This document shows, piece after piece, positions 9,380 through 17,618 of a stretch of DNA of 64,000 bases; the first letter of the stretch is position 1, and every line of letters begins with the position of its first letter. Location: the NCBI RefSeq assembly GCF_023073335.1, contig NZ_JADPJG010000028.1:1-64000 (forward strand). The letters are read 5' to 3'. The stretch comes from Bradyrhizobium sp. 21. Its GTDB lineage: Bacteria; Pseudomonadota; Alphaproteobacteria; Rhizobiales; Xanthobacteraceae. A model generated the notes under the pieces. It worked only from the letters and a program-made list of their open reading frames with translations, ran no database searches and had not been told where the DNA came from. A program made the translations under genes and the position numbers.

Positions 9380-10348
9380 CTAGCGCCGGGACCGTACACG
9401 CAAGCCCGGCGCGGGCCGCTCCTGGAGCACGTCGCGACGGAAGCGGTAGAGCGCCGCCGGACGTCCGCCCGTCTGTGTCGACATCACCCCGGTCGGTTCG
9501 ACCAGGGCTTCCATTTCGACCAGGCGGCGGAAATTTTGTTTGTGCAGGTGCCGGCCGGAGATCGCTTCCACCGTGTGCTGCAATTCGGTGAGTGTGAACT
9601 CGGCGGGCAAAAGTTCAAACACCACAGGACGATACTTCAGTTTTGCACGCAGCCGCGCGATCGCGGTGGCAAGAATCCGGCGGTGGTCGAAGCGCATGGA
9701 CGTGCCGAGCGGGGCAAGCGCCTTGCGCGCTAATGCCGCAGGGCGGCCGTCGCGCCGGGCTTCCTCGATCAGCCCGGCCTCGTACAGGAGCTCGTAGCGG
9801 TCAAGCACGCGCTCCTCGTCCCAGGGCGCGCCGTCGAGGCCGAAATAGAACCGCACGCGATCCTTGCGCGGCAGTGCGCGCGTCGTCTCCGGCGTCTCGT
9901 CCTCGGCCCATGTCGTCAGTGCGGGGATGATGTCGCGCGCGATGATCGCCGGGGGCCCCTCGCGCCAGTCTTCCCAGGGCAGGAAGCGATACCACGGCTC
10001 GAAGCTCGCACCCGTGGCTGCGAGTTCGCCGCCGACGGCGCGCGTCAGCGCGAGATAGCCGATCGACACCATGTGCGCGCCGGTGTCGCCGGCCTCCGCG
10101 TGCCGGCCGCGATCGCCAAACGTGTAGAGCTGCTCGACATAACCGAGCCGCAGGCCCGCCTGTTCCTCGACCCAGGCACGCAGGCCGATCTCGAAAGTGC
10201 GATGGCTGAGCGCATCGAATGGGCCGAACGGCAGGCCGGCCAGTCCGTCACTGCCGCGCGCGGTGAGGATCAGCGGCTCATGATCCTCGATTGCGGCGAT
10301 CGCGGCGGTCAGGCCGATCTCGATCGGCGTCAGCAGCTTTTCGCTCAT
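9380..10348 (-). CDS. NrtR-like Nudix-domain transcriptional regulator
   Basis: The 322-residue protein has an N-terminal Nudix-like fold (about residues 20-190) and a C-terminal winged-helix domain (about 225-310) with FTLTELQHTVEAISGRHLHK and NFRRLVEMEALVEPTG. These are typical of NrtR-type regulators of NAD metabolism that bind ADP-ribose. The Nudix box is degenerate: only LRAWVEEQAGL remains where the catalytic REUXEEXGU would be, so binding without hydrolysis is likely. It lies 16 bases downstream of the phosphatase gene on the same strand and probably shares its transcript. No NAD biosynthesis gene is in the neighbourhood, so the regulated target is unknown. Confidence 0.8.
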   Translation of the reverse strand: MSEKLLTPIEIGLTAAIAAIEDHEPLILTARGSDGLAGLPFGPFDALSHRTFEIGLRAWVEEQAGLRLGYVEQLYTFGDRGRHAEAGDTGAHMVSIGYLALTRAVGGELAATGASFEPWYRFLPWEDWREGPPAIIARDIIPALTTWAEDETPETTRALPRKDRVRFYFGLDGAPWDEERVLDRYELLYEAGLIEEARRDGRPAALARKALAPLGTSMRFDHRRILATAIARLRAKLKYRPVVFELLPAEFTLTELQHTVEAISGRHLHKQNFRRLVEMEALVEPTGVMSTQTGGRPAALYRFRRDVLQERPAPGLRVRSRR

Positions 10349-10364
10349 GCGGTGATCGCAGCGG

Positions 10365-10871
10365 TCATTCGAGCTCGATCACGAAGGGGCGGCCTTCGAC
10401 CATCATCGCGCCTGGACCCATTTCGTCGAGCGCGCGCAGCATGCGGCCGTTGCGCCCCAGCGCGCGGTCGGCAAGGCCGACGATGCGCCGGTTCGGCGAG
10501 GCGATGGGGGAGGCCGCGCGGATCTTCTTCGCGATCTCGATCTCGTCGCGCTCCGGATTGAGGGCGCAGACGGCGGCAAAGGCGCTCGCGGTGGAGCGGC
10601 TGATGCCGGCATAGCAATGCACCACCAGCGGCGCATTGCGGTCCCAGCCGCGCACGAAGTTCAGCACCTGCTCGATATGCGTTTCCGAGGGCGCGACAAA
10701 ACCGGCCATCTCCTCGGTGATGTCGTCCATCGACACCTTGAGATGGTTGGCCGGCAACACCGACACCGGCCGCGCCACCTGTTCGACATTGGCCATCACG
10801 GTCAGCACATGGCTGGCCTTGGTGAGGCGGACGGTTTCGGGAAGGGCGGCGAGGGAACAGACGTGGATCAT
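10365..10871 (-). CDS. Protein-tyrosine/dual-specificity phosphatase family protein
   Basis: This 168-residue protein contains the signature HCYAGISRSTA, a C-X5-R-S/T phosphatase loop in which the Cys is the nucleophile and the Arg binds phosphate. An upstream acidic segment (VSMDDITEEM) could supply the general acid. This supports a cytoplasmic cysteine phosphatase; the substrate could be a phosphotyrosine, another phosphoprotein or a small phosphoester. The ATG has AAGG about 7 bases upstream. It is followed at 16 bases by the NrtR-like regulator, and the pair probably forms an operon. The upstream region holds a palindromic repeat. Confidence 0.82.
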   Translation of the reverse strand: MIHVCSLAALPETVRLTKASHVLTVMANVEQVARPVSVLPANHLKVSMDDITEEMAGFVAPSETHIEQVLNFVRGWDRNAPLVVHCYAGISRSTASAFAAVCALNPERDEIEIAKKIRAASPIASPNRRIVGLADRALGRNGRMLRALDEMGPGAMMVEGRPFVIELE

Positions 10872-10907
10872 GGCGGACCTTTTTGTCGCTGATTATAGCG
10901 AGCGCCC

Positions 10908-11004
10908 GTAGGGTGGGCAAAGGCGCTTCGCGCCGTGCCCACCCTTTCGCTTCGCGCACCTCTTGCGGAGTTTGGTGGGCTCGCTCCGCTTTGCCACCCT
11001 ACGA
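10908..11004. repeat. Intergenic palindromic repeat, family B
   Basis: The segment starts with GTAGGGTGGGCAAAGGCG and ends with CGCTTTGCCACCCTAC, which are inverted copies of each other. A second inner palindrome (GGCGCTTCGCGCC flanked by GTGGGC and GCCCAC) lies in the left half. It fills the gap between the phosphatase start and the HD-hydrolase stop. Such dispersed palindromes are common between genes in Bradyrhizobium; their role is not known. Only this copy of the family is in the window. Confidence 0.8.
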
Positions 11005-11015
11005 AGTGATGATGC

Positions 11016-11630
11016 TCACACAAACACCGCGTTGAACCGCTCCAGAAACTGCTTCTCGGCCCGCGCCGCCGTCCAGGGCGTGAGATAGTCGCGCCGCACG
11101 CTGTCGGACAGGCCGGGGTCCCTGCCGAACAGGCGCCGGGCCTCGGCATCGCTGAAGCCGGCAAGCTCGGTCGCCTCCAGATAGGCCGCACCGCGATCGG
11201 CGGCCTTGATGGCCAGCGTGATCTCGTCGGGCAGCGCCGGCGGCAGGCCGAAGCGGATGTGGATGGCGCCGAGCAGGCGCTTCTCCACAGCCTTGTAATG
11301 GCCGTCGAGCACCGCCTTGAACGGTGAGATCATGTCGCCGATGACATATTCGGGCGCATCGTGCAGCAGGGCTGCGAGCCGCATGCGTTCATCGACGCGC
11401 GGGTTCTCATGCCGCATCACGGCCTCCACCAGCAGCGTGTGCTGCGCGACCGAGAAGATATGCGCGCCTGTCGTCTGCCCGTTCCAGCGCGCGACGCGCG
11501 CCAGACCATGCGCGATGTCGGCGATCTCGACGTCGAGCGGGGACGGATCGAGCAGATCGAGCCTTCGGCCCGACAGCATGCGCTGCCAGGCGCGAGAGGC
11601 TACATCCCGTGCAGTCTTCTTCGCCGTCAT
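11016..11630 (-). CDS. HD-domain phosphohydrolase (YfbR-like)
   Basis: The 204-residue protein carries the metal-binding signature of the HD superfamily: a first His in GAHIFSVAQHT, the HD pair in LAALLHDAPEYVIGD and a later Asp in IKAADRGAA. This set resembles YfbR-type 5'-deoxynucleotidases and related HD hydrolases. The ATG at 11630 overlaps the stop codon of the upstream tag gene as ATGA, so translation is probably coupled and the gene is the last member of a ygfZ-tag-HD operon. A nucleotide or nucleoside phosphate substrate is inferred from the family and from the link with the DNA-repair gene tag. Confidence 0.82.
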   Translation of the reverse strand: MTAKKTARDVASRAWQRMLSGRRLDLLDPSPLDVEIADIAHGLARVARWNGQTTGAHIFSVAQHTLLVEAVMRHENPRVDERMRLAALLHDAPEYVIGDMISPFKAVLDGHYKAVEKRLLGAIHIRFGLPPALPDEITLAIKAADRGAAYLEATELAGFSDAEARRLFGRDPGLSDSVRRDYLTPWTAARAEKQFLERFNAVFV

Positions 11631-12253
11631 TTGGTCTTGAGGCGCGGCTTGCGCTGCGACTTGCCGCAGCTCGCGTGGCAATGGCAGTCGACGAGATGGT
11701 CGTTGACCATCCCGGTCGCCTCCATGAAGGCGTAGACGATGGTCGGGCCGACGAATTTGAAGCCGCGTGATGACAGGTCCTTTGATATCTGCGCCGACAA
11801 AGGCGTCGAGGCCGGCACGCTCGCGGTGGTCTTGAAATTGTTGACCTTGGGCCTTCCGTCCATGAAGTCCCACAGCAGTTTTGAGAAGCCCGGGCCCTTC
11901 TCCATGATCTCCAGGTAAGACTTCGCGCTCAAAATCGCGCCGTCGATCTTGGCTCTGTTGCGAACAATGCCGGCATCGTTCATCAGCGCGTGGACCTTCT
12001 TCTCGTTGTAGCGCGCGATCTTCTCCGGTTGGAAATCGTCGAAGGCTTTGCGGAAATTGTCGCGCTTGCGCAGGATCGTGATCCAGGAGAGGCCGGCCTG
12101 AAAACCGTCGAGGATCAGCTTTTCATAGAGCGCGCGGTCGTCATATTCCGGCACGCCCCATTCGGTGTCGTGATAGGCGACGTAGAGCGGATCTTCGCCG
12201 GGCCAGGGGCAACGCGTCTTTCCGTCGGGATGCAGGCGGGCGGCACGGCTCAT
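11627..12253 (-). CDS. tag: DNA-3-methyladenine glycosylase I
   Basis: This 208-residue enzyme excises 3-methyladenine from alkylated DNA and starts base-excision repair. The sequence shows the family core: RCPWPGEDPLYVAYHDTEWG near the N-terminus with the zinc-ligand Cys, the GFQAGLSWITILRKRDNFR helix that forms part of the base pocket, and a C-terminal MVNDHLVDCHCH segment with the remaining zinc ligands. The length is usual for Tag. It overlaps both neighbours by four bases (ATGA) and is the middle gene of a three-gene operon. Confidence 0.95.
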   Translation of the reverse strand: MSRAARLHPDGKTRCPWPGEDPLYVAYHDTEWGVPEYDDRALYEKLILDGFQAGLSWITILRKRDNFRKAFDDFQPEKIARYNEKKVHALMNDAGIVRNRAKIDGAILSAKSYLEIMEKGPGFSKLLWDFMDGRPKVNNFKTTASVPASTPLSAQISKDLSSRGFKFVGPTIVYAFMEATGMVNDHLVDCHCHASCGKSQRKPRLKTK

Positions 12254-13131
12254 GTGATGGGCTGCTTCAAGGGAATACGAACGACTTCAGGTTCGGCGAG
12301 CGTAAGAGCGAGGCCACCGGCGGTGAGCGGCTGGCCGGCATCGAGCGCATCGGCAACGCGGTCGATGCGCACCAGCGCGATGCCCTTGCCTTGCGCCGAC
12401 GAACCCATCGTTCCGACGGATTTGTCGCCGGCCATAACACTGACGCCGGCCTCCGGCGAGAGGTCGTCGAGCAGCACCTTCACGCTACGGGTACGCGCGG
12501 TGCCGCGATGCTGCATGCGCGAGACGACCTCCTGGCCGACATAGCAGCCCTTGTCGAAATCGACGCCGGCAAGGCGGTCCATGTTGGTCTCGTGCGGGAA
12601 CGCGTCGCTGTACATGAAATCGAGCCCGCCGCGCGGCACACCGAGCGCGATGCGGTGCGCCTCGTAGTCGGCGGCATCGACCAGCTCGGCGCCGATCAGG
12701 TCGGACAGCTTCTGCTTGAGATCTTTGGGGATCAGGATGCGAGTGCCGAGCTCCCCATTGCGCGGGTCGGCGAAGGCGAGGTCCGGCTGAGCCGCAGGCT
12801 CTCCGTCCCAGGCCGCGAGCACGCCGAGATCGTCGGAGAGGTTTTCCACCGTGACCTTGGCGCGCAGCTTGTAGAATTTCAGCTTGGTGGCGAGGCCCTC
12901 GGCCAGCGCTTTCGGGCAGTCGATCAGGAACCCGCCGCCATGGCCCGTGGGCACCTCGGTGATCAGGAAATCCACGATGATCTTGCCCTGCGGCGTCAGC
13001 AGCGCGCCGAATCGCCCAAGGCCGGGCTTGAGCTTGTCGACGTCGGTGGTGACGAGGCCGTTGAGGAAGTTGCGCGCATCCTCGCCCGCGACCTTGACCA
13101 CACCCCGGTCGGGAAGAAACGCTGATTTCAT
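12250..13131 (-). CDS. ygfZ: Folate-binding protein YgfZ (GcvT-like, Fe-S cluster repair)
   Basis: This 293-residue protein belongs to the YgfZ/GcvT fold. The diagnostic motif KGCYVGQEVVSRMQHRGTAR, with the conserved Cys, lies about two thirds along. YgfZ proteins bind folate and help maintain certain Fe-S enzymes. The N-terminus (GVVKVAGEDARNFLNGLVT) is also typical. It is divergent from the dihydroorotase-family gene, with about 100 bases between the two starts, and it overlaps tag by four bases, so it heads the operon. Confidence 0.92.
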   Translation of the reverse strand: MKSAFLPDRGVVKVAGEDARNFLNGLVTTDVDKLKPGLGRFGALLTPQGKIIVDFLITEVPTGHGGGFLIDCPKALAEGLATKLKFYKLRAKVTVENLSDDLGVLAAWDGEPAAQPDLAFADPRNGELGTRILIPKDLKQKLSDLIGAELVDAADYEAHRIALGVPRGGLDFMYSDAFPHETNMDRLAGVDFDKGCYVGQEVVSRMQHRGTARTRSVKVLLDDLSPEAGVSVMAGDKSVGTMGSSAQGKGIALVRIDRVADALDAGQPLTAGGLALTLAEPEVVRIPLKQPIT

Positions 13132-13232
13132 GTGAAAATCTCTTGCGACATGTTGCTCCGGAACGTAAGCCCGCAGGGATTAAACGACAAGACCTCGAGC
13201 CCCGCGCTTGGGGATGAGAGAGGGCATCCGCC

Positions 13233-14567
13233 ATGACCCAGCGTTTTGATGTGATCCTCAAAGGGGGCACCGTCGTCAACCAGGACGGCGAGGGCGTTCG
13301 CGACATCGGCATCACCAACGGCCGGATCGCCGAGTTGGGTCCGCTGTCGCAGGCTTCCGCCGCCGAGGTGGTCGACTGCAAGGGCCTGCACATCCTGCCC
13401 GGCGTCATGGACACGCAGGTGCATTTCCGCGAGCCCGGACTGGAGCAGAAGGAAGACCTCGAGACCGGTTCGCGCAGCGCCGTCATGGGCGGCGTCACAG
13501 CCGTGTTCGAGATGCCGAACACCTCGCCATTGACGGTGACCGAGGCCACTTTCACCGACAAGGTGAAACGCGCGCATCACCGCATGCATTGCGATTTCGC
13601 CTTCTTCATCGGCGGCACCCGCGAGAACGTGCAGGACCTGCCGGTGCTGGAGCGCGCGCCGGGCTGCGCGGGCGTCAAAGTGTTCATCGGCTCTTCGACC
13701 GGCGCGCTCCTGGTGGAAGACGACGAAAGCCTGCGCCGCATCTTCCAGGTGATCCGCCGCCGCGCCGCATTCCACGCCGAGGACGAATACAGACTCAACG
13801 ACCGCAAGTCGCTGCGTATTGAGGGTGATCCGCGCTCGCATCCGGTCTGGCGCGACGAGACCGCGGCGCTGATGGCGACGCAGCGGCTGGTCAAGCTCGC
13901 GCACGAGACGGGCAAGCGCATCCACGTGCTGCACATCTCGACCAAGGAAGAGATCGAGTTTTTGCGCGACCACAAGGACGTCGCGTCCTGCGAGGCGACG
14001 CCGCATCATCTCACGCTGGTCGCGCCCGAATGCTACGAGCGGCTCGGCACGCTGGCGCAGATGAACCCGCCGGTGCGCGGCGCCGATCACCGCGCCGGGA
14101 TCTGGCGCGGCATCGAGCAGGGCATCATCGACGTGCTCGGCTCCGACCACGCCCCGCATACGCTGGAAGAGAAGCAGAAGACCTATCCGGCCTCGCCATC
14201 CGGCATGACCGGTGTGCAGACGCTGGTGCCGCTGATGCTCGATCACGTCAATGCCGGGCGCCTGTCGCTGGCAAGGTTCGTCGACCTCACCAGCGCCGGC
14301 CCCGCGCGCCTCTACAACATGGCCTGCAAGGGCCGCATCGCCGCCGGCTACGACGCCGACTTCACCGTCGTCGATCTCAAACGCAGCGAGACCATCACCA
14401 ACAAATGGGTCGCCTCCAAAGCCGGCTGGACTCCCTATGACGGCGTCCGCGTCACGGGCTGGCCCGTCGGCACCTTCATCCGCGGCCGCCGCGTGATGTG
14501 GCAGGGCGAACTGGTGACGGCGTCACAGGGCGAGCCGGTGCGGTTTCTGGAGACGTTGAAGCAGTAG
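13233..14567 (+). CDS. Dihydroorotase-family amidohydrolase (class I type)
   Basis: The 444-residue protein has the amidohydrolase TIM-barrel layout: HFREPGLEQKEDLETGSRSA near the N-terminus, a middle HVLHIST segment with a metal-ligand His, EATPHHLT, and the catalytic Asp region GSDHAPHTLEEK. Enzymes of this family interconvert carbamoyl-aspartate and dihydroorotate in pyrimidine synthesis. The first metal-binding motif reads D-T-Q-V-H (residues 60-64), so a Gln stands where the first His of HxH is expected. Activity or specificity may therefore differ from a classical PyrC. The ATG follows GAGAGAGGG. The 3' end is repeated, diverged and shortened, at 17288-17440 behind the helicase gene. 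Confidence 0.88.
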   Translation: MTQRFDVILKGGTVVNQDGEGVRDIGITNGRIAELGPLSQASAAEVVDCKGLHILPGVMDTQVHFREPGLEQKEDLETGSRSAVMGGVTAVFEMPNTSPLTVTEATFTDKVKRAHHRMHCDFAFFIGGTRENVQDLPVLERAPGCAGVKVFIGSSTGALLVEDDESLRRIFQVIRRRAAFHAEDEYRLNDRKSLRIEGDPRSHPVWRDETAALMATQRLVKLAHETGKRIHVLHISTKEEIEFLRDHKDVASCEATPHHLTLVAPECYERLGTLAQMNPPVRGADHRAGIWRGIEQGIIDVLGSDHAPHTLEEKQKTYPASPSGMTGVQTLVPLMLDHVNAGRLSLARFVDLTSAGPARLYNMACKGRIAAGYDADFTVVDLKRSETITNKWVASKAGWTPYDGVRVTGWPVGTFIRGRRVMWQGELVTASQGEPVRFLETLKQ

Positions 14568-14614
14568 GTTTGTTCCCTCTTCGCTTGGAACCTTGTTAGG
14601 GACTCGCGAACCGT

Positions 14615-14644
14615 TTGACAGCGATTGGTTGTAACAAGTAGAGA
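14615..14644 (+). promoter_or_regulatory. Candidate promoter of the helicase-nuclease gene
   Basis: A perfect TTGACA at 14615-14620 and a partial -10 (TAGAGT, 14639-14644) are separated by 18 bases. They lie in AT-richer sequence 33 bases upstream of the ATG at 14677. The assignment is by consensus only. Confidence 0.4.
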
Positions 14645-14676
14645 GTGCCATTAATCGAATAAAATTAGGGCGGAAA

Positions 14677-17259
14677 ATGGCGACTTTTGATTTCAATAGC
14701 TTGAATCGTCCCGCATCGGCTAGGCGGTCGACCAATCCGATCGAAATTTTTCGCGCGACGCCCGCACTAGCCGGCACCCCGAACGACCTTTGGCAGGGGC
14801 AATCGAAGGCTCTTGAGCAGTGGCATACCGGTCGCCACCTCAGAGATACTCTCATCTCTCTTCATACAGGAGCCGGTAAGTCGGTTGTCGGTCTGTTAAT
14901 CGCTCAAAGCCTGATCAATGAAGGTGTTGCTAGAGTTCTCTACGTGTGCGCAACCAACGATCTCGTCGCGCAAACTTCACGAGAGATAACTACAAAGCTC
15001 GGGTTCACGCATTGTACCAGAGTTGCCGGCCGTTTTTCCAACGACAGCTATTCGACGGGCGAAGGTTTTTGTCTGACGAACTATCAGGCGCTATTCAACA
15101 GCAGAACCGTGTTCGCCCGCGATAACAGGCCGGGCGCTATCATTTTTGATGATGCTCATGTAGCCGAAAAGATCATCCGTGACTGCTTCACCCTTCGTAT
15201 AGACAAGGGGAAGTTTCCAAGGATCTATTCTCGATTGGCTCAACTTGCGGCTCCGCATTTTGAAGCAGTCGGTCGTACCGATTATTTTGCGCGAATATTG
15301 CAGGGAGATTCTTCTTATCGTGTCGCGCTACTGCCTCCCGGTGCGGTGGTTTCGATTGTGAGAGAGGGAGTGCTACTCAGCCTCCTTCGGGAGGCTGAGG
15401 CGGAAGTGAGCGAGATTGCCTTCCCTCTGGGGCATTTGGCGGATCACCTGAATGCCTGCACTATCCTCTTTTCTCAAGACTCGGTTGAAATTTGCCCAGC
15501 ATTTTTGCCGTCGAAGCGACTCGCATATCTGACAGATCCTGAGATCCGCCGGATATATCTCTCCGCGACACTGACCAGCGAGGTTGATTTTTGCCGAGCG
15601 TTTGGCCGGAAGCCCTCCAACAAGATCGAGCCGGAAAGCGATGCGGGCATGGGGGAACGGCTTATTGTGCTCGCCGAGAGAAGCAATCTCACCAATGGTG
15701 GTGTTCCAAACGTTGGCGATGTCACCTTGGCGACATGCTTGTCGGCGAAGAATAAGCTTCTTATCTCAACGCCGAGCTATCCTGCGGCTTCAAAGTATAA
15801 AGCGCTTTCAACGCCGCCAACTGCCTCAGAGTTCACAGAGAAGCTTGACGAATTTAGGCGCTCAATTAATCCGAGTACCTTCATTCTAGTCGGTCGAGTG
15901 GATGGGATTGACTTGCCGCACTCCACCTGTCGTGTGATGTTGGTAGATGGATTGCCGACCGGATTCTCGCTCCTGGAGACTTATCTCTACGACAGCTTAG
16001 AGATGAGAAATTCCTACGCTGCGAAACTTGCTAATCGAATAACCCAAATGTTCGGTCGAACGAACCGCGGTAGAAATGATTTCTCAATCATCTTTGTGTC
16101 TGAAAAGCGTATAGTCAACTGGCTGTCTACTCCGAGAAATGTTGCCCTTTTGCCCGAATTGTTGCGGAAGCAATTGTTGTTGGGGCGATCGCTTGTGGGC
16201 CAATTTAAGATCAAAGACATTCAGCAGTTTCCGGGCCTCATAAACCAAGTTGTCGATCGAGACCCCGGCTGGCTCAAATACTATCAGGATTCTATCTCTG
16301 GTGTTGACATAAGCGCTGATCAAAAAGCGCAGGCTGCAGAAAGTGATGCAATACTCACCGGCGCCGCATTAACAGAAGCCGAGTTCGCCGCTCAAATGTG
16401 GGATGGCAATGCTAGTGCTGCGCGGGAGGCCTTGGCCTCAATGGTAGATAAAGTTGTTGTGGCCGATCGGCGTCTGGCGGGTTGGTACAACATACAGTTG
16501 GGACACACGTTCGAACTGCAGGGGGATATCGAATCTGCAGCGAAGCAATATTCGCAGGCCAGGGGGCGAATTCACACGTTGATGGCTCTGCCATATCCTG
16601 CAACAACCTCTTCCGTTACGACCGCAGCTCAGCCGATCAATCGACTTCATTCACGGTTGATGGAGATATTTGCTAGCGACGTTCGCCATCAGAATGATCA
16701 AATTTCAAAGGTGGAACGGTCGGTGGCTCCGCTGTTCGATCCAGGTGCCTCAGCAAGTCAGCATGAAGAAGCTATGCGAGCTTTAGGGGATGTTTTGGGA
16801 TTTGTGGCCACAAGGCCGGAGCAGGATGAAGATAATGCCTGTACTCTTGATGTTCTCTGGAGAAGCGAAAGCTCGAAGGAATCTATTCTGATTGAACTCA
16901 AGACGAAGAAAAAATCGGAAGGCATGATCAATCTGGATGATATTGGTCAAGGCTTCAATCACTCGGAATGGGTGACGAATAGCTTTCCGGGCGATAGAGT
17001 TCTCGGGTTTGTAATCGTATCTCTCAGTGTAAAACGATCACGCGAATCGGCTCCATCAAAAGATATGTGGCTGGCAACGGTCGCGCCATTCCGCCAATTA
17101 TTTGATGACTTTATGCAATCAATCGCTGCGTTGCAGCGTATCCCTCCGCTTCAGCGTATCTCGGAGATGGAGGCTTTCGCGATCAGAGCGGAGTGGCAGC
17201 CGGAAGCGATATTTGCGCGCGTGAAAGGTACGCAGATGTTGGGCGTGCCTACCGAGTAA
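14677..17259 (+). CDS. Superfamily 2 helicase with C-terminal PD-(D/E)XK-like nuclease, putative defence protein
   Basis: This 860-residue protein shows helicase motifs in order: a Q-motif-like LWQGQSKALEQW (38-49), Walker A HTGAGKS (63-69), DDAH (158-161), SAT (296-298), motif V GRVDGIDLP (406-414) and motif VI QMFGRTNR (457-464). The V/VI spacing and DDAH box recall Rad3/XPD-like or DEAD helicases. Residues about 597-630 look like a TPR hairpin. Near the C-terminus, EEAMRALGDVLGF precedes D725 and E740-L-K742, the spacing of a PD-(D/E)XK nuclease core. Base use is clearly AT-richer than in its neighbours. It sits alone between a complete and a partial copy of the dihydroorotase 3' end, with no integrase. 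A helicase-nuclease acting on foreign nucleic acid is inference; I do not recognise a named defence family. Confidence 0.8.
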   Translation: MATFDFNSLNRPASARRSTNPIEIFRATPALAGTPNDLWQGQSKALEQWHTGRHLRDTLISLHTGAGKSVVGLLIAQSLINEGVARVLYVCATNDLVAQTSREITTKLGFTHCTRVAGRFSNDSYSTGEGFCLTNYQALFNSRTVFARDNRPGAIIFDDAHVAEKIIRDCFTLRIDKGKFPRIYSRLAQLAAPHFEAVGRTDYFARILQGDSSYRVALLPPGAVVSIVREGVLLSLLREAEAEVSEIAFPLGHLADHLNACTILFSQDSVEICPAFLPSKRLAYLTDPEIRRIYLSATLTSEVDFCRAFGRKPSNKIEPESDAGMGERLIVLAERSNLTNGGVPNVGDVTLATCLSAKNKLLISTPSYPAASKYKALSTPPTASEFTEKLDEFRRSINPSTFILVGRVDGIDLPHSTCRVMLVDGLPTGFSLLETYLYDSLEMRNSYAAKLANRITQMFGRTNRGRNDFSIIFVSEKRIVNWLSTPRNVALLPELLRKQLLLGRSLVGQFKIKDIQQFPGLINQVVDRDPGWLKYYQDSISGVDISADQKAQAAESDAILTGAALTEAEFAAQMWDGNASAAREALASMVDKVVVADRRLAGWYNIQLGHTFELQGDIESAAKQYSQARGRIHTLMALPYPATTSSVTTAAQPINRLHSRLMEIFASDVRHQNDQISKVERSVAPLFDPGASASQHEEAMRALGDVLGFVATRPEQDEDNACTLDVLWRSESSKESILIELKTKKKSEGMINLDDIGQGFNHSEWVTNSFPGDRVLGFVIVSLSVKRSRESAPSKDMWLATVAPFRQLFDDFMQSIAALQRIPPLQRISEMEAFAIRAEWQPEAIFARVKGTQMLGVPTE

Positions 17260-17287
17260 CCGCGGATAGCGCTACCGGACCGTCAGG

Positions 17288-17440
17288 TACGCCACCGACT
17301 TCACCGCTGTCGATCTCAAGCGCAGCGAGACCATCACCAACAAATGGGTCGCGTCCAAGGCCGGCTGGACCCCCCAGGGTGAACTCGTGACGGCCTCGCA
17401 AGGTGAGCCGGTGCGGTTTCTGGAGACGTTGAAGGCGTAG
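17288..17440 (+). pseudogene. Truncated second copy of the dihydroorotase-family gene 3' end
   Basis: The 153 bases are an open frame of 50 codons plus stop that reproduces the C-terminus of the gene ending at 14567: it begins DFTAVDLKRSETITNKW a few residues in and ends GEPVRFLETLKA. Compared with 14349-14567, about nine in ten bases match by eye. An internal block corresponding to 14431-14501 is reduced by 66 bases, exactly 22 codons, so the frame is kept. Many differences are synonymous. There is no start codon or upstream part, so it is a remnant. It marks the right border of the segment that carries the helicase gene. Confidence 0.88.
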
Positions 17441-17478
17441 GGATTGCAGGTAAGCGGCACAAGCGTTCCGCACACCCG

Positions 17479-17604
17479 GTGTCGTCCTGGCGAAAGCCAG
17501 GACCCATTACCCCGACTGCTTTTGTTGCGATGACTGGTGGCCAACACTTGCGCGCCACAACTTGATCCTGTGGTAATGGGTCTTGGCTTTCGCCAGGACG
17601 ACGC
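17479..17604. repeat. Intergenic palindromic repeat, family A, copy 1
   Basis: The left arm GTCGTCCTGGCGAAAGCCAG, continuing into GACCCATTACC, is the inverted complement of the right arm GGTAATGGGTC...TGGCTTTCGCCAGGACGAC. About 60 unrelated bases lie between them. A related element is at 21306-21429. It lies between the dihydroorotase remnant and the rhodanese gene and ends just before that gene's ribosome binding site. Confidence 0.85.
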
Positions 17605-17618
17605 TGAGGGAGGAATGA

